Shown here in pieces: positions 24,081 through 36,818 of a DNA stretch of 64,000 nucleotides. Below the pieces are notes generated by a model. That model ran no database searches. It was not told where the DNA came from and saw nothing but the letters and a program-made list of their open reading frames with translations. How positions within the stretch are numbered: the first letter of the stretch is position 1; every line of letters starts with the position of its first letter. The translations under genes were made by a program, and so were the position numbers. The stretch is from Crambe crambe (Eukaryota; Porifera; Demospongiae; Poecilosclerida; Crambeidae), in assembly GCA_963924555.1 (NCBI GenBank), contig OZ004590.1, positions 2,581,001-2,645,000 on the forward strand. Reading direction: 5' to 3'.

Positions 24081-24225
24081 ATTTCTTCCAATTGTTTCCT
24101 TTCGTTCTTCCTTTTAATAAGGAAGAATATGATACAAGCACTTATCCCAAGTAGTACTATCATGCTGACAGACACTGATACACCAATGATAACTGCTGGA
24201 TTTGAAGGAGGTTTTGTGGTCAAGC
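24081..24225 (-). CDS. Transmembrane exon of RTK-B
   Basis: It encodes TKPPSNPAVIIGVSVSVSMI, then VLLGISACIIFFLI and the basic stop-transfer KRKNERKQLEE. It parallels the RTK-A transmembrane exon closely, with a five-residue N-terminal extension and a one-residue shorter helix. The acceptor AG and gtaag donor are in the same phases as in RTK-A. Confidence 0.85.
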
Positions 24226-27200
24226 CTAATATGAATAACAATAAGGGTTTGGGGTAATGGTTAATTTAACATGTCTTTAAAAGACTTGATGCCGTAAGAC
24301 TTGATATGCACCAAGCATTTATTTTGGGCTATTCTACTGATGGAATTTTTTTTGCAGGTAAAGATCTGAAATTCATCATGTATTAAAACTATGTCGACAA
24401 CTTTCTAAGCTAGCTAGCAATAGAGACTTTGCTCTTCTTGCAGTCATGGCTTAATTTGTGGCTCTCTTGCTGCTATCTCTTATATATATACTTTGTAGCC
24501 TCTGCATGCTCTCATGATTCAATTGCTTTCTTGTAGGTTCTCTTGCCGCTTTTTCAGAAACTTGGTATCCTCTCTGCTCTTGCTGTTCAAAGCCTTCTTG
24601 TTTGGTGTCTTTCAGATGATCACATCATAAGTTTTAGTTTTGTAGCTAGATTCTACTCTCTGTTCTCGCTCTTTATGTTACTTTTCTTTCCCCCTGTGCT
24701 TTCTCAGATGATCACCTGCTTTCTCAGATCAGACGATTGTTAACTTGCTTGCTGTCTCTTGCAGCCATTTAAAGGTCAGACATTAAAGGTCACACGTATG
24801 CATACATATGGACAAACGTACCACCATCATCGTCTCTAGCACTGCGCCTCGGCACTTCGGTGCCAAGACAAAAATGCATTCGGTCAAGTGATTCAACTTT
24901 GAGTCCCTGGTCACACTTTGATCTCAAATTACATATAAGCTACATACTAGAAAAGTAGTAATGAAAATTAAATGTGAAATTTATTCAATTCTTACTATAT
25001 AGAATTGTACTAGAGCCAATAATTATGCCATCTTCTAGTTCTCAGCCATTGCTAAGAAACACAAATAGTTCAGTGAGGCTAGCTGCTAGGATGTCATTTT
25101 CTTTAAACTCACTATGTGTAGCTATGTTGCTACATAGATTGACTTTGTGCAATTTGAACCAAATTTTAAAGCTTAGATCAAGGGCATATCGAGCCATGAA
25201 ACAGTGAGAGGGCATGCAACTTCTAAGGTTCTGGATATATAGATGGGATAATATAAAGTGTTCGATAATTAATATGGTAGGCTCAGTCTGTCAACATAAG
25301 GATACTACAGTACAGTAACAATTTTGCTATGCACACTACCTCTCGCCGCTTCACAGCTCAATGCACCCTTCATTTGCTCAAATTAGATGAGAGTGGGAAG
25401 CAATTTTCATTACTAGCAATATTTGACAGCAAGCAAGCAAGCTATAGCTTTTAGAGCTGATAGACTCCAACAATCTATATAAGTGGAAGTTGTATAACTA
25501 CAACAATCTATATAAGTGGAAGTTGTATAACTAGGCAGCGAATGATAGTGTCTTGGTTGAGTGTATGACTGAAACTGAGTCCAGTGGAGAGTGTCAGCAT
25601 AAGTCTACAATAATGTTGTGTGGAAAACTGCAATGTTCTTTCCTTTAAGCTTGCAGGATGAGATAGTATGTAGCTAACCATCACTATAAAATATATGTGT
25701 GAGCAGCATTTTTTTGTAGTTATGTCTGCATGGCTGAATGACATCTAAGAGAGATTCAGAAACACCATTAAAAAATTGGTTTTCACAAAGGTATGTAGAG
25801 ATGCAATAAAAAAAGGACCTGAATGTTCCCTTCGATAATCTTCCAGGGCTAACTGAGACAAAATTGTCAAGGATTCCCACACAAGTGCTCACTTCAAAGT
25901 CTCTGTTATCCCTTGCTCCTTATTAACCAGATTAGGATAACAAAAATACAATGCCACGAGTGCTATTATGAGATACCTTTAGCTAATTTCTCTACAGACA
26001 TTTACTTGAAGCTGAAACTGAAGAAGAATTTAAAGCTCCTGCAACGGGCTCAAATAATGTACTCTTTTGTGATACTATTAAGCTCACCATAAAAGATTCA
26101 GACAGTAGCTAAATATTTCGTGATTTCCATGTCATATTTGAGTGCTTAGCTTCATAAATGACATTAATCTTTAAAGATGTGGATGTTTTTATGGGAGATA
26201 AATTATCCCAGTGAGTCAGAATCGAGTAGCTATATCAGTCAATGTGGGTAAAAGCAAATGCACACTGCAGTTGACTCTAATCCAATAAGTATGGGTGAAA
26301 CATTGAGTGCAAATGCCATGTCAAACACATTTCATGCTGTTCAGTGTGCTTGGGAATGTTCTGTAGATCCTGTTTTAGGTAATGGTCCAAGGAGTTATTG
26401 TTACCCATGTGAACATAAACCTGCATAGTAGCAGTAGCTAGTGTATCATAACATTTGGCCATTTAATGATATGAACAATCCTGCGCTATCATTCCCTCAG
26501 TCCAATATCAGTTGGTGTTCTTAGCTACTAAAAGGTTGTATCACGGACACAGGGAGAAATCCAATGTGAGGCAAGAGAAGTACAGCCAAGATAAATGATC
26601 TCCAGCCATTTTGAAGTCTTTGTGGTCTCTGAAAACATGCACAGTCATATTTCTGGTGCTCTACTGAGAGCACCACATAAAATATTAGCATGACTGGAAT
26701 AGTTATTAAATTTAAAAGTGACAACTTTTAGTTATACTAAACTTTATACGAAAAAGGAAGGACTGCAGGACAGGTTTTGACTATAATAGCTACTAATAGG
26801 GTTGCACAATTCAAGTTTCTTAATCATGATCTTTGAAATTGGGTGTGGTGTTATATTTTGTAGCACATGCACTTACATATGCCCATATAGCTAGCTCCTA
26901 CCTGTCCCTGAACAGCTAAACAGTTGGAAAAAGAGAGTTTGAGAACTGTAAGTGCCATTTTGATTGCCATCACAAGTTCAAAGAATAGAAGTAGCTAAGT
27001 ACCGTAAGACTTTAATTTGACGGTTTAAGCATAAGATCAAAAATAAAACCGTCGAAAAAGGCTTAATTAAGTTCACAATATGTATGTATGTGCATATTGT
27101 GTGCCATTTATTGCACACCACTACATGCAGCTGCCATACTATGTCTCTGCTGAAGTATAGCTATTCTACTAAAGAAGGAGAATCCAGTCATGAATCAATA

Positions 27201-27865
27201 AAGACGTGTGTAGCTCTTTATCCCGTGAATATTTAAAGCTGAAAGTCAATTGGAAAACTGATAGGCCTCCTTGGGATAAATCAGAGGAGTATACAGCGCC
27301 TTGAACCTGTGATAGTGCAACGAATTGAAGAGCCATCACTGTAAAGAAAAAGAGAACAAGCGGCTGAAATTCTTCAAGGGATGTGTCCAACAATTGCAGC
27401 CGTCTTAAGAACAGCAACGGACTACTATCATCAGTCTCTCTTCTACACTAATTCTTCTCCAAGAACTCAAGTCCATACATTTTTGTAGACGTGATGGCCC
27501 CTCACATAACTGGAGAACTCGAAAGTATCCATGCTACAGTGAATTGCAAGATGCTTGTCCAATGTAAGATGCAAAATCTAAAAATCTCACTTGAAAAGGT
27601 ATGCATGATAGATAATGCCCAAACTTTAGGCTACTGCATCAAAAAGGATTAGTTTGGAATGAACTACCAATTATAGGCATTGCTGCGGTAGCTATTATGG
27701 TTGATTATTTTAGTGATCTGGGTGGGGATTATGTTGTTGGCTATGAAATGAATCTGTTTGTAGTCTATTCAGAGAAGACTTACACAGTACATTTACAGTA
27801 CACTCAACTTAATCCTTGGTCTGTGCATGCCCACATGATCTACTGTCAAACTAGGATTTACTCAC
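24226..27865. other. Long unassigned stretch upstream of the RTK-B membrane exon
   Basis: No EGF or FN3 exons matching those of RTK-A could be seen here. Short minus-strand open frames occur (26521-26724 and 27169-27417, the latter with MALQFVALSQVQGAVYSSD that could be a signal-like start), but nothing is convincing. The ectodomain of RTK-B is therefore either of a different type or lost. Confidence 0.4.
25468..25533 (+). repeat. Perfect 33-bp tandem duplication
   Basis: The 33 bases beginning caacaatctatataagtgga are repeated twice without change. Confidence 0.9.
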
Positions 27866-27920
27866 CACATTGAAGTGGGATGTCAGCGTCGAAGAATAAT
27901 GGCATTCCATTAAATGAGGC
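27866..27920 (-). CDS. Possible ectodomain exon (weak)
   Basis: The minus-strand stretch has an AG acceptor, a gtgagt donor and an open frame ASFNGMPLFFDADIPLQC in phase 1. No domain is recognised. It is listed because its splice sites and phase fit an extracellular module of RTK-B or a neighbour. Confidence 0.25.
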
Positions 27921-28111
27921 CTAAAATAATACAAGCATAATACCAAAACTATTTGTGTTCATAGTTGGTGAGCAAAACATTCATACTACCTTCATGTCTT
28001 TATGATCACTGTTATGTTTTGGTTCTTGTTGTTTTAAGTAGCTAGCTGCTTTCCCAACCCAACTATCATCAAATCTGTTAATCTAGTTTAATAGTAGACT
28101 ATAACTATGAC

Positions 28112-28350
28112 CTAGTTGCTTACTCCAACTTTTATTCCTGTAGCATTTCGGGTCAAATTGATCATAACAACATTTGATGAAAATGATTCGGATAAGGAAA
28201 CATTTCTATTCTCAGTAATAGTTTCATTGAGCACTGTCAATGAATTAAGTAAAGGTGCAATGACAACAACTTTGAAACCAGTGGGTTTAGTACAGGGGAG
28301 CAGTGTCACCATAAACAAAAATTTGTAACCAAATATAAAAAACTCGCATT
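28112..28350 (-). CDS. Possible ectodomain exon (weak)
   Basis: The minus-strand frame is open and protein-like (PTGFKVVVIAPLLNSLTVLN, then FSSNVVMINLTRNATGI), with N-glycosylation sites suggesting an extracellular segment. No family is recognised and splice sites are unclear. Confidence 0.25.
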
Positions 28351-28564
28351 TAACCACTGTGCAGAGTGTGTTCTTCATACAGGTTATAAGATAATCTGTA
28401 TTGCGATTAGCTATTATCCCATCCAAAGCGTTGCAAGTCTCATTTGACTGTTGTTGACAAAATGCTGTGAAAAAACATTAACATTAAGACAATTAAAACA
28501 CTCTGTATACATAACACTTAGCTATGAGTCATAATAATAAAATTATCAGGGTACTATAATACTA

Positions 28565-28840
28565 TCAGAGAGAGTAGTAGCTCTCTCTATGTAAGGATGA
28601 TGCAGATGCTGCATATACAAAAGTGGAATTCCAGTTCCCCTACTTTGCATTTTCTTTCATAACTCCAGAATACTTCTCTCCTATACTGTCAGCAACTCCT
28701 AACATGAAGACGGAACACTTTCAATGTGCTAGGACTCAATACAAGTATGAAGAGCAGAAGATGAAGCAGTATCACTTTATAGCGACTTCCTAAATTGCCA
28801 TTTTCATCTGGTCGTTCATCACCGTCATCACTGGACTTTG
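28565..28840. mobile_element. TCAGAGAG-family element, left end
   Basis: It starts with TCAGAGAG and a terminal hairpin (28567-28588), then CTATGTAAGGATGA. The following 200 bases match 5.49-5.69 kb inverted. The other end is absent. Confidence 0.6.
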
Positions 28841-29236
28841 AAGGACCTATACAGCCAAGTTAACTTCTGTGACTACGTATAACACAACTCACTGAACTGG
28901 TGCACTGGTGAACCATGAGCAGAGTATTAGGACTTTACAGCAAGATAAGATACTGGACTAAAACACCTCTTCAATAACACAATACAGGACTAACTTCAAA
29001 CTACCACTTTTTCACTTAGCAAGCATCTGACATGGATAAGCATAGGAAGCTAGTTTGAAATGGGGCAGCCATTGCAAAGAGGATATCTTCAGCATGCAAG
29101 TTTACATTATCACTTCCTGTCTGGTGGCTTCAATGGAGTGGAATCATGTGCCCGCGCGGTGAAGATAATTATAAGTAAAGGTCATTAATAACTAAACATG
29201 AGCTCTTGATACAGTAAGTAAAGGTCATATAAGAAA

Positions 29237-29512
29237 CAAGTGAAGGGAAAAAAATGCTAAATAAAAAGGCCATGTAGGGTTAGTCTGTACTTTTACCTGT
29301 TGTGAACAAACATCTAAACTATGCAGCCTTTAATAATAATCCTTCCTCAACCAAACAGAACACTTTTACGCTGACATGAATTTAAGCAACTTGGTGGGAG
29401 GTAGTGATGTAGGTATTATAATTGAAGGCAGCATAGTTTTGATGTTTGTTCACAACAGGAGATTTACCCTACATGGCCTTTTTATTTAGGATAATTTTTT
29501 CCCCCTTCATAT
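29237..29512. mobile_element. Foldback MITE
   Basis: The left arm (acaagtgaagggaaaaaaat, then ccatgtagggttagtctgta) is repeated inverted near 29,420-29,512 with the gaacaaacatc segment pairing too. The ends belong to the ACAAGTRAAGG group. A related hairpin lies at 58,168-58,255. Confidence 0.7.
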
Positions 29513-29975
29513 CATATTAAAGTTCAAGCTGTGTGATAGCAAATTAAAAATTTGGGAACAGACCATTTGCATCGTATACTAAAGTTGACCAGTTTGGAGA
29601 AAGTTGGAAAAGTAGTGCCAATAAAACTTGTATAACTGTTTATTGGCTCAACATACAAGCAATCTGATTACTCCACACTATAAAGAAAGGGCTAGTTAAG
29701 TCTCCATTCAAGTCTCAGAAACTTTTTATGAGTAGAAAGTTTGTGTCACTCCAAAACAAGTGATTTTTTGTGACATTTCATTTTCCTGCAGTTCAGTGTG
29801 TGTTCAAGTTTTTGCATGATTAGTTCATACTGTTGGCTATCCAAATGCAAAGTATCAAAGGCCTATCCATTTTGCATCGAGATTTCCAATGTACTGAAGA
29901 TAGGTACCCATGCCGAAATCTAGCCCTGCCAAATCAGAAAGGGCAATGATCACCAACCTTTCATTTAGTAAGTAT
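29513..29975. other. Unassigned
   Basis: No coding frame or repeat structure recognised. Confidence 0.4.
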
Positions 29976-29976
29976 C

Positions 29977-29998
29977 AGAGAGTGCGGTAGCACTCTCT
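29977..29998 (+). other. Terminal hairpin of TCAGAGAG element
   Basis: The stem AGAGAGTGC pairs with GCACTCTCT around the loop GGTA. Equivalent hairpins with changed but still paired stems occur at 9796, 28567, 33568 and 35227. Confidence 0.8.
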
Positions 29999-30217
29999 AT
30001 GTAGGGATGACTCGGACGGCCGCGCGCGCCGCCTATAGACTAATACTAAAGTGAAATTCTAGTTCTCCCACTTAGACCTAACAAAAGCTACTGTGAATGA
30101 TTATCCAGCCTACTAGAGCCTACTACAATGTGCAGACCAAGTTTCAGGACCAGGGAGCTTACCGTTTCAGAAATACGGCAAGCAGGTAAATCGCTATATT
30201 CTTCTTCTTCTCTATTA

Positions 30218-32315
30218 CATGGGCGTAAGAAGCAGGGGGCTGGGGGGGCTTCAGCCCCCCCACTCAAAATGCACATAGGCATTAGTATATGCAAAACAGA
30301 TGCTGCATGTCAACTAAGTATTAATAACACCTACTAGCTAAGTATTAACATCACAGAATGGTTAATTAAGTATTAGTAACACCTAACTCAGCAGTTAGCT
30401 TGGCTCTACTATGGCACAGAGGAGAATTCATCGCTCCAATTCAGTTCTCAGGTAACTATCGATGTAAGATTGCATATGTACATTATAATAAAAATTATTG
30501 TATTTGCAAGTGATGATGCTGGTCCATCTTCAGAGACCTCAATCACAAGCACTGATGCCACTGCATAGGCGGTGGAACAGGTAAGGCCAGTCAGGCCCAG
30601 GCCTGACCAATATTTTGGGAAAAACAAGTTTAATTATTAAGTGGCTATCTACGGTGGCCCATAAGGGCCATGTCAAAGTAAGAATTTTCAATTTCCAAAC
30701 TGAATCTATTTTCTGAAATGAGTATTTCTAAAATGTACATTTCCAAAATCAATAAGATTCTGAAAACATGCATGCACATAGATAGTAGTTGACAGGTAGT
30801 CTTGTTGGGTATACCAATTTATAGAGACTATAGGCAATGCAGCCTCCCCTGGATACTAGGTTTATGCATATAACTACTAATTAACATGACTAAAAATGTT
30901 TATCTATAATGCATCAACTGAAAGATTTCAGATAGGTAAAGTGTTATCAACCTAAGCTTTGTTTCTGTTGTTCCTTTGAGATCATAAATAGCTATATAGA
31001 TAGCTAAATCTACCTAGGCTACATGGCTATACATCAATGGCAATCTACCCAACTCAGGCTCAAATTAATAGGCTAGTTGGAGGGTGTGGTCACATTCAGT
31101 TGATGATTTTATGCCTAAGTTCAATCACTCTCTTTCTAAATGTTGCTTACTCCTCCACATAATATTAGCTATTATGCTAGTTTGCAAAGTGAACTTTTCC
31201 ATTCTTGCTATCTCTAATCTCGCCATTTCCAATCTTACCATTTCCAATCTTGTTATTTTCAATCTTAGCTAGCTAGCTACCATTTCATTTTCAATCTTGC
31301 TATTTTGCTCTTCATGGTAAGATTGGAAATGGCAAGATTGGAAATAGCAAAGACTATAGCTAGCTATATAGCTTGCTGTCTATGCAGAGGACTATGCAGA
31401 GGAGTGGGTAGATGGCACACTTAAACTGTATCCTTATAAAATTATATTTAATGCAGAGGAGTGAGCAACATAATTAGAAACAGAGTGATCCAAACATGAA
31501 CTTACATGCAGCTAGCTAGGCAGCATGCATACAAGCTTTTTCAAATTCCAACCTATATATATAGCTACATAGAATCGTGTAACACTTTTCCAGCAAGCCT
31601 AGCCTTCATACTCTTCAGGATCACTCTAAAAAAAACTACACTGAATGAGACCACACCCTCCAACTAATATGCACTGGTAGCTTTAGCTTAGTAGCCATTT
31701 ATCTGGCTAAAATTATTCATGTATAGCTAGCCTAGGTAAGTGGCAAAGTATGGTTCCACCGTGTAGTGGAATTGTAGCTAGACATTTTGCATTTTGGAAA
31801 TACGCATTTTGGAAATGTGCATTTTAGAAATACTCATTTCAGAAAATAGAAATATTCAGTTTGGAAATTGAAAAATCTTACTTTGACATGGCCCTTATGG
31901 GCCACCGTAGCTATCAATCAATAATAAAATATTTTGGGATTAATTATTATGTGGCTATCAGTCAATAACTTAAATACATATGATGCTCAAGTATAGCAAA
32001 CTGTAGAACTTCGGTGTTCTGGGGAATTTGTTTCAATTTTGGGCTTGACCAATCGAATCTTGCTTCCAACACCTCTGCACTGTATAGCAAACTGTAGAAC
32101 TTCAGTGTTCTGGGGAATTTGTTTCAATTTTGGGCTTGACCAATCGAATCTTGCTTCCAACACCTCTGCACTGTTGAGCCAGTTGATGGTACATTGGTAT
32201 CCAAAAATGGGTGTGGTTAAGGAAAGTGGGCGTGGCTAGCTAAAAATTTTCCCGCGCGCAAGTTCAGCACACATACATCAGCCCCCCCACCAGAAGACAT
32301 CTTCTTACGCCCCTG
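30218..32315. mobile_element. 2.1-kb nested-foldback element, copy 1 (hAT-like ends)
   Basis: The ends CATGGGCGTAAGAAG and CTTCTTACGCCCCTG are inverted. The 5-bp duplication TATTA (30213-30217, 32316-32320) marks the insertion, which lies inside the left arm of the TCAGAGAG element. The interior is layered inverted repeats: 30,640-30,760 with 31,790-31,910 (gtggcccataagggccatgt), 31,078-31,105 with 31,646-31,672 (ggagggtgtggtc), and a core of repeated ccatttccaatctt motifs and their inverse (31,195-31,350). It is non-coding. A near-identical copy lies inverted at 58,411-60,513. Confidence 0.85.
31991..32172 (+). repeat. 91-bp tandem duplication in copy 1
   Basis: Two copies of a 91-base unit starting gtatagcaaactgtagaact differ by about one base. 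The same duplication is present in copy 2 (58.5-58.74 kb), so it predates the split of the copies. Confidence 0.85.
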
Positions 32316-32835
32316 TATTATTATTCTTCTTCTTCTTAGACAACCATATCTCTCGAACCACTAAAGCTACAGCCATGATTTCTGGACAAATCCACTCCAA
32401 ATTCTACCAACTACGATCTTTTCTACTCGTTGATCCTCGAAAGAGTCGATGAAAAAGGAGACACTATGGAGCGCAGCACTCGACTAATTCAATTAGGAAG
32501 CCATCTTTTCTATAATACGCATGCGCATGTATTTGAATATCCAATTATTCGAAATCATAATATTACTCAGCTGTCTCTAGCCAGCTAGCTAGCTAGCTCT
32601 GGATAATGATGATGATAGACTACTGTATCGATTCGGGGATTTAGATTCACCACGGTAGACTCTATTTCAGCATCTTCGACCTCCAAGTATGGCTCAACAA
32701 CACAACACCTTGACTCGATAATGATTGGGCTGGTATGCTATTGGAGAACTATTGGAGAACTTCTTTCATCTGTCCCTGCATACACATAGAAGAATGAACT
32801 CTAATCATAGCTAAAACCATAAAAGAGAGGAAAAA

Positions 32836-33150
32836 AGACCAGGAACAAGTAAGGGAAAAAGCATTTCGTGAAATGAAAAAAAGATGTAGGGATGACCACT
32901 GCTCAAAAAAGTAAGGAAACAAGAAGGATGGAAATGGGATCAATCTTTGTTCTGTATATCCAGCCAACAATCCCTACATATACGTCGGGTAACTTCAGAT
33001 TATAGTGTAGTAATGTACGTATATGTAGGGATTGTTGGCTGGATATACAGAACAAAGATTGATCCCATTTCCATCCTTCTTGTTTCCTTACTTTTTTGAG
33101 CAGTGGTCATCCCTACATCTTTTTTTTCATTTCACGAAATGCTTTTCAGA
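32836..33150. mobile_element. Foldback MITE inside the TCAGAGAG element
   Basis: The left arm (acaagtaagggaaaaagcat, gatgtagggatgaccactgc) and its inverse meet at a short centre near 33,000. It is equivalent to 5694-5998. The right end is truncated relative to that copy, lacking the terminal tcccttacttgt. Confidence 0.75.
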
Positions 33151-33592
33151 AAAGAAAAGAAAAGATGGCTTCCACTAATTGAATTAGTCCAGTGCTGTGC
33201 TCCGTAGTGTCTCCTTTTTCATCAACTCTTTCGAGGATCAACAAGTTGAAAAGATCGTAGTTGGTAGAATTTGGAGTGGATTTATCCAGAAATCATAGCT
33301 GTAGGTTGAGTGATTCAAGAGATATGGTTGTCTAAGAAGAAGAATAATAATAGAGAAGAAGAAGAATCCAGCGATTTACTCGTTTGGCGTATTTCTGAAA
33401 CGGTAAGCTCCCTGGTTTTGAAACTTGGTCTGCACATTGTAGTAGGCTTTAGTAGAATGGATAATCATTCACAGTAGCTTTTGTTAGGTCTAAGTGGGGA
33501 ACTAGAATTTCACTTTTGTATAATAGTCTATAGGTGGCGCGCGCGGCCGTCCAAGTCATCCCTACATAGAGAGTGCAACCACACTCTCTGAT

Positions 33593-34295
33593 AATGGATA
33601 ATAACTACCGCCCACCCGCATGGTTGTGAAGAAAAATCCTGACCAGAAACATGAATGTTATTAACACTGGCCTAACCATGATGTACAATTTTCATAAGAA
33701 AATCATCACATGCACGGTGTACAATTCTCCATACAGATAAAATCGATTTCTTACTTGCAAACCATCCATCGTAACCATCATAACCATCATATCATAACAG
33801 GGTTATGAGAAATTTAATGTTCCCTATACCAAGCCCTGGGTGCCTGGGCTACACCCCTGATCATTGTTTGCTCAGAGAACTCAAGCACATAAAAATTAAA
33901 ATGGGCCTCACTATTCAACGGAATGGAAGAGTTCTAGGACCCTATTTCGTGGAATGAAATTTCACTGTGCATGCGTATGCACAACCATCCACATGCGCAG
34001 TGTTTTAGGAAGGATTGTAATACCTTGAGGTCTATTTTCAGACCCTAGGATAGTGAAAGTGTGTAATGCACTGTCATAGCTGATCTTCTTGTCACTTAAG
34101 AACTCTTTCTCTCTGAGATAAATGGTGGTTCCTTAAACTTCACTGCTGCTGAGGAGGGGCAGCTGTGCCACTGTATTCTACAAGCACATGATAATCTCCA
34201 AGTACATGTTGACCCATCTGTAGCAGAAGCTACATGCATGCTAATACATAGGGTCTGCAACATGAAAAATCGATATCGCTCCTAGTTTTCCATGA
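33593..34295. other. Unassigned
   Basis: No coding frame or repeat recognised beyond a few accatcataaccatcat direct repeats near 33,770. Confidence 0.4.
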
Positions 34296-34679
34296 CTTGC
34301 ACCTGTTTTAAGTAGAGGGGGTTGAAGCTTAAACAGCCGCACCTTCAAATCCTGGTGCTTAACAGAGAAATTCACTCGCTATGTACATTTTTGCGGTGTC
34401 AGCAAGATCGAGGTCAAGGGTCAAATTTGGAAATTCAAATTTTGGTGCTCTAAGTGTTGTGAAGTTGCTTCAAATTGAGCTGCTATAACTCCTGAAACAG
34501 AGCCTTGGACCAATATCTTGGAGAGAACAATCAGCTGTGCCAGATGGGGGTCCATGAGAGGTCAATCCCTCAATGTTCAGTTGTTTGGGGCTTGGTCCAA
34601 GATATGTAATGATGAAGTCAGAATGAGCCCAAGGGGTCCTTTGCCATCTGGGCAGTGTACTTCCAGTTTGTATAATAAG
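34296..34679. repeat. Target repeat, left half (interrupted by the giant element)
   Basis: This stretch (from cttgcacctgttttaagtag to ccatctgggc) matches, inverted, 60,755-61,060. There the sequence runs on without interruption into a segment whose match lies at 56,134-56,215. The giant element therefore inserted into a copy of this dispersed repeat. The last four bases TAAG are the target duplication. Confidence 0.7.
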
Positions 34680-34810
34680 TTATGGGGTGCCAAACTGGAC
34701 AAAATGACATTTTTGAACCGGCTGATTTTTTTTAATGGTTCTAGCTATATCATATCCTACTTCAGATATCATATAAGACCTCCAATATCATATAAGAGCT
34801 CGGATATACA

Positions 34811-35195
34811 TATATCAGACCTCCTATATCATATCGGACCTCCTATATCATATCAGACCTCCTATATCATATCGGACCTCCTATATCATATCGGACCTCC
34901 TATATCATATCGGACCTCCTATATCATATCGGACCTCCTATATCATATCGGACCTCCTATATCATATCGGACCTCCTATATCATATCGGACCTCCTATAT
35001 CATATCGGACCTCCTATATCATATCGGACCTCCTATATCATATCGGACCTCCTATATCATATCGGACCTCCTATATCATATCGGACCTCCTATATCATAT
35101 CGGACCTCCTATATCATATCGGACCTCCTATATCATATCGGACCTCCTATATCATATCGGACCTCCTATATCATATCGGACCTCCCATATGATAT
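34811..35195 (+). repeat. 19-bp tandem array, left arm (about 19 copies)
   Basis: The unit TATATCATATCGGACCTCC is repeated with almost no variation. Flanking unique sequence on both sides matches the right arm, where only about six copies occur, so this array has expanded. An open frame over it is a by-product: 19 is not a multiple of three but the unit has no stop in that phase series. Confidence 0.9.
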
Positions 35196-35223
35196 CAGAC
35201 CTCCTATATCATATCCAGGCCTT

Positions 35224-35290
35224 ATCAGAGAGCGCGGTAGCGCTCTCTATGTAGGGATGACCTATGACCCTCCATAGGACTAATACAAAA
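35224..35290. mobile_element. TCAGAGAG-family terminus inserted in the giant element
   Basis: TATCAGAG, a hairpin stem AGAGAGCGC with GCGCTCTCT (35227-35248) and ATGTAGGGATGA mark one end. The opposite end was not found; the insertion as a whole extends to about 37,349. Confidence 0.6.
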
Positions 35291-36180
35291 TGAAGTTGGA
35301 TTTTCTCAGAAAACAGTAAGTTGTAGCTGCTATGACTGCTTACCCTGTCTCTTATGCACATTCTTATCATGCAGGAGAATTTTGGAGGCTGAAAGACTCA
35401 ACACGAAGGAATAATAAAAGCGCATTTTTTCATGATTTCTTATTTTCTTGTTCTTAATCATCATCATAATAATAATGGCACGATCTGGAGAAAAATTGGG
35501 CCGCGTTACGGCTATGTTCTATATATGAATGTGTAGCTTTTTACCCCGACCAGTGCAGTGTGGCATCGGTTTAGCCTCTAGTTCACTCAGAAAAAAAGCC
35601 GCTCTCTTAGTATAGGGACTATACAACAAAGAAATTGAACATAACGCGCATGCGTAATAAACGATAGTTGCCATGACTCTCGATCTCATCGAAGCAAAAA
35701 GCCATATCGAGCATAGATAGAACAGAATAATAGTCAGCTCTAAGGTAAGTTATCCTAGCTAGCTATTAGCTGAGCTGTAACGACAGCATGTAAATTTTGA
35801 ATGGTAAGCTTTCTCGAGCCCAGTGAGTTGTGCATTATTTAGAACGAAAGCAGGCTGATCGTAGCTCCCTATCCCTTCACCTTCTTTTATCTATGAATTC
35901 AGCTATTTAGAATATTTTAATCCCTTACCAAGCTTGGTTATGATCCAGCATTGCAACACAAGAGCTATGAAATTAAATCCCATGAAACAAGAATAGCTAC
36001 AGACCTTGCCTCCTTCCCCTACCACTCTATGAACTTTATTCAGCATAACATAGAATTAATATTAAAAACAGTTATAACTTAAGGAAAAAAAGTGCTAACT
36101 ACTTCCTACAAAAAGATATCAGAACAAGCAGCTATAATGAGATATTCATAGATAGCTACAGCTCTAATATCCTCCTGCAA
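35291..36180. other. Unassigned part of the 35.2-37.35 kb insertion
   Basis: AT-rich, many stops, nothing recognised. A MITE-like end (acaagtaaagaaaaatattt, then tgatgtagggatgac) follows at 36,190-36,242. Confidence 0.4.
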
Positions 36181-36818
36181 AAAGAAAGAAACAAGTAAAG
36201 AAAAATATTTATTCTAATAAATGAAGGTGATGTAGGGATGACTAGTTAACTGGTCTTGGAACAAGAGCTGAATGGATGAGATTATGCAAGGATGAAGTCA
36301 AATCCGGGTGCAATCACTAGTGTGACGTACCCACAATTGTGAGATGGAACAAAGAACATAATATACATAGCTATAATTATACAAAAAAATCACAGATAGT
36401 ATGTATAAATTATAATATAAAAAATATAATAATTTAAGCCAGAGGAGATTATAATCACATGCAGCCTCAGGCTATCCTTGTTCAGTACTAGGTGGGGTTG
36501 TTCCAGCTGAGATAGGATGTAAAAGACACATAGCTGTCCGAGAAGAAGTACATAGCTGTCTACCGCAGTGCTGATTCAGCATATTGCATCATGTGTCACA
36601 GAAGATTACTGAAAGTAGATTATAAATCCACCTAATCGGATTTTTGGCGCATGTGCAAAGAGTGCTCTATTGACTGCCTCCACAAACCTGGGGACGAGCA
36701 AGTAGCTCTCTATAAAAAATTAATATGTAGCTATCTATCCCACCTTTTGATTTCATACCAAGGGTGTATATGCGTAGGCAGGGGAGCTATGAATTAATTA
36801 CAAAAAAAAGAAAGAAAA

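Larger units (their letters stand above)
29976..33592. mobile_element. Full TCAGAGAG-family element with two nested elements
   Basis: The left end TCAGAGAG (29976) and right end CTCTCTGA (33585-33592) are flanked by TA. Arms of about 430 bases are inverted copies of each other (for instance ctaacaaaagctactgtgaa on the left and its inverse near 33,470-33,490). The left arm is interrupted by the 2.1-kb element at 30,218-32,315. The centre holds a foldback MITE (32,836-33,150). Each terminus folds into its own small hairpin. No coding region is seen, so it needs a transposase from elsewhere. TA flanks suggest, but do not prove, a Tc1/mariner-like mechanism. Confidence 0.75.

Noticed and set aside
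34518..35192. 224-codon open frame with ISDLLYHIGPPISYRTS repeats
   Set aside because: It is a by-product of the 19-bp tandem array read through three phases. Composition is not protein-like and the right-arm array is much shorter.
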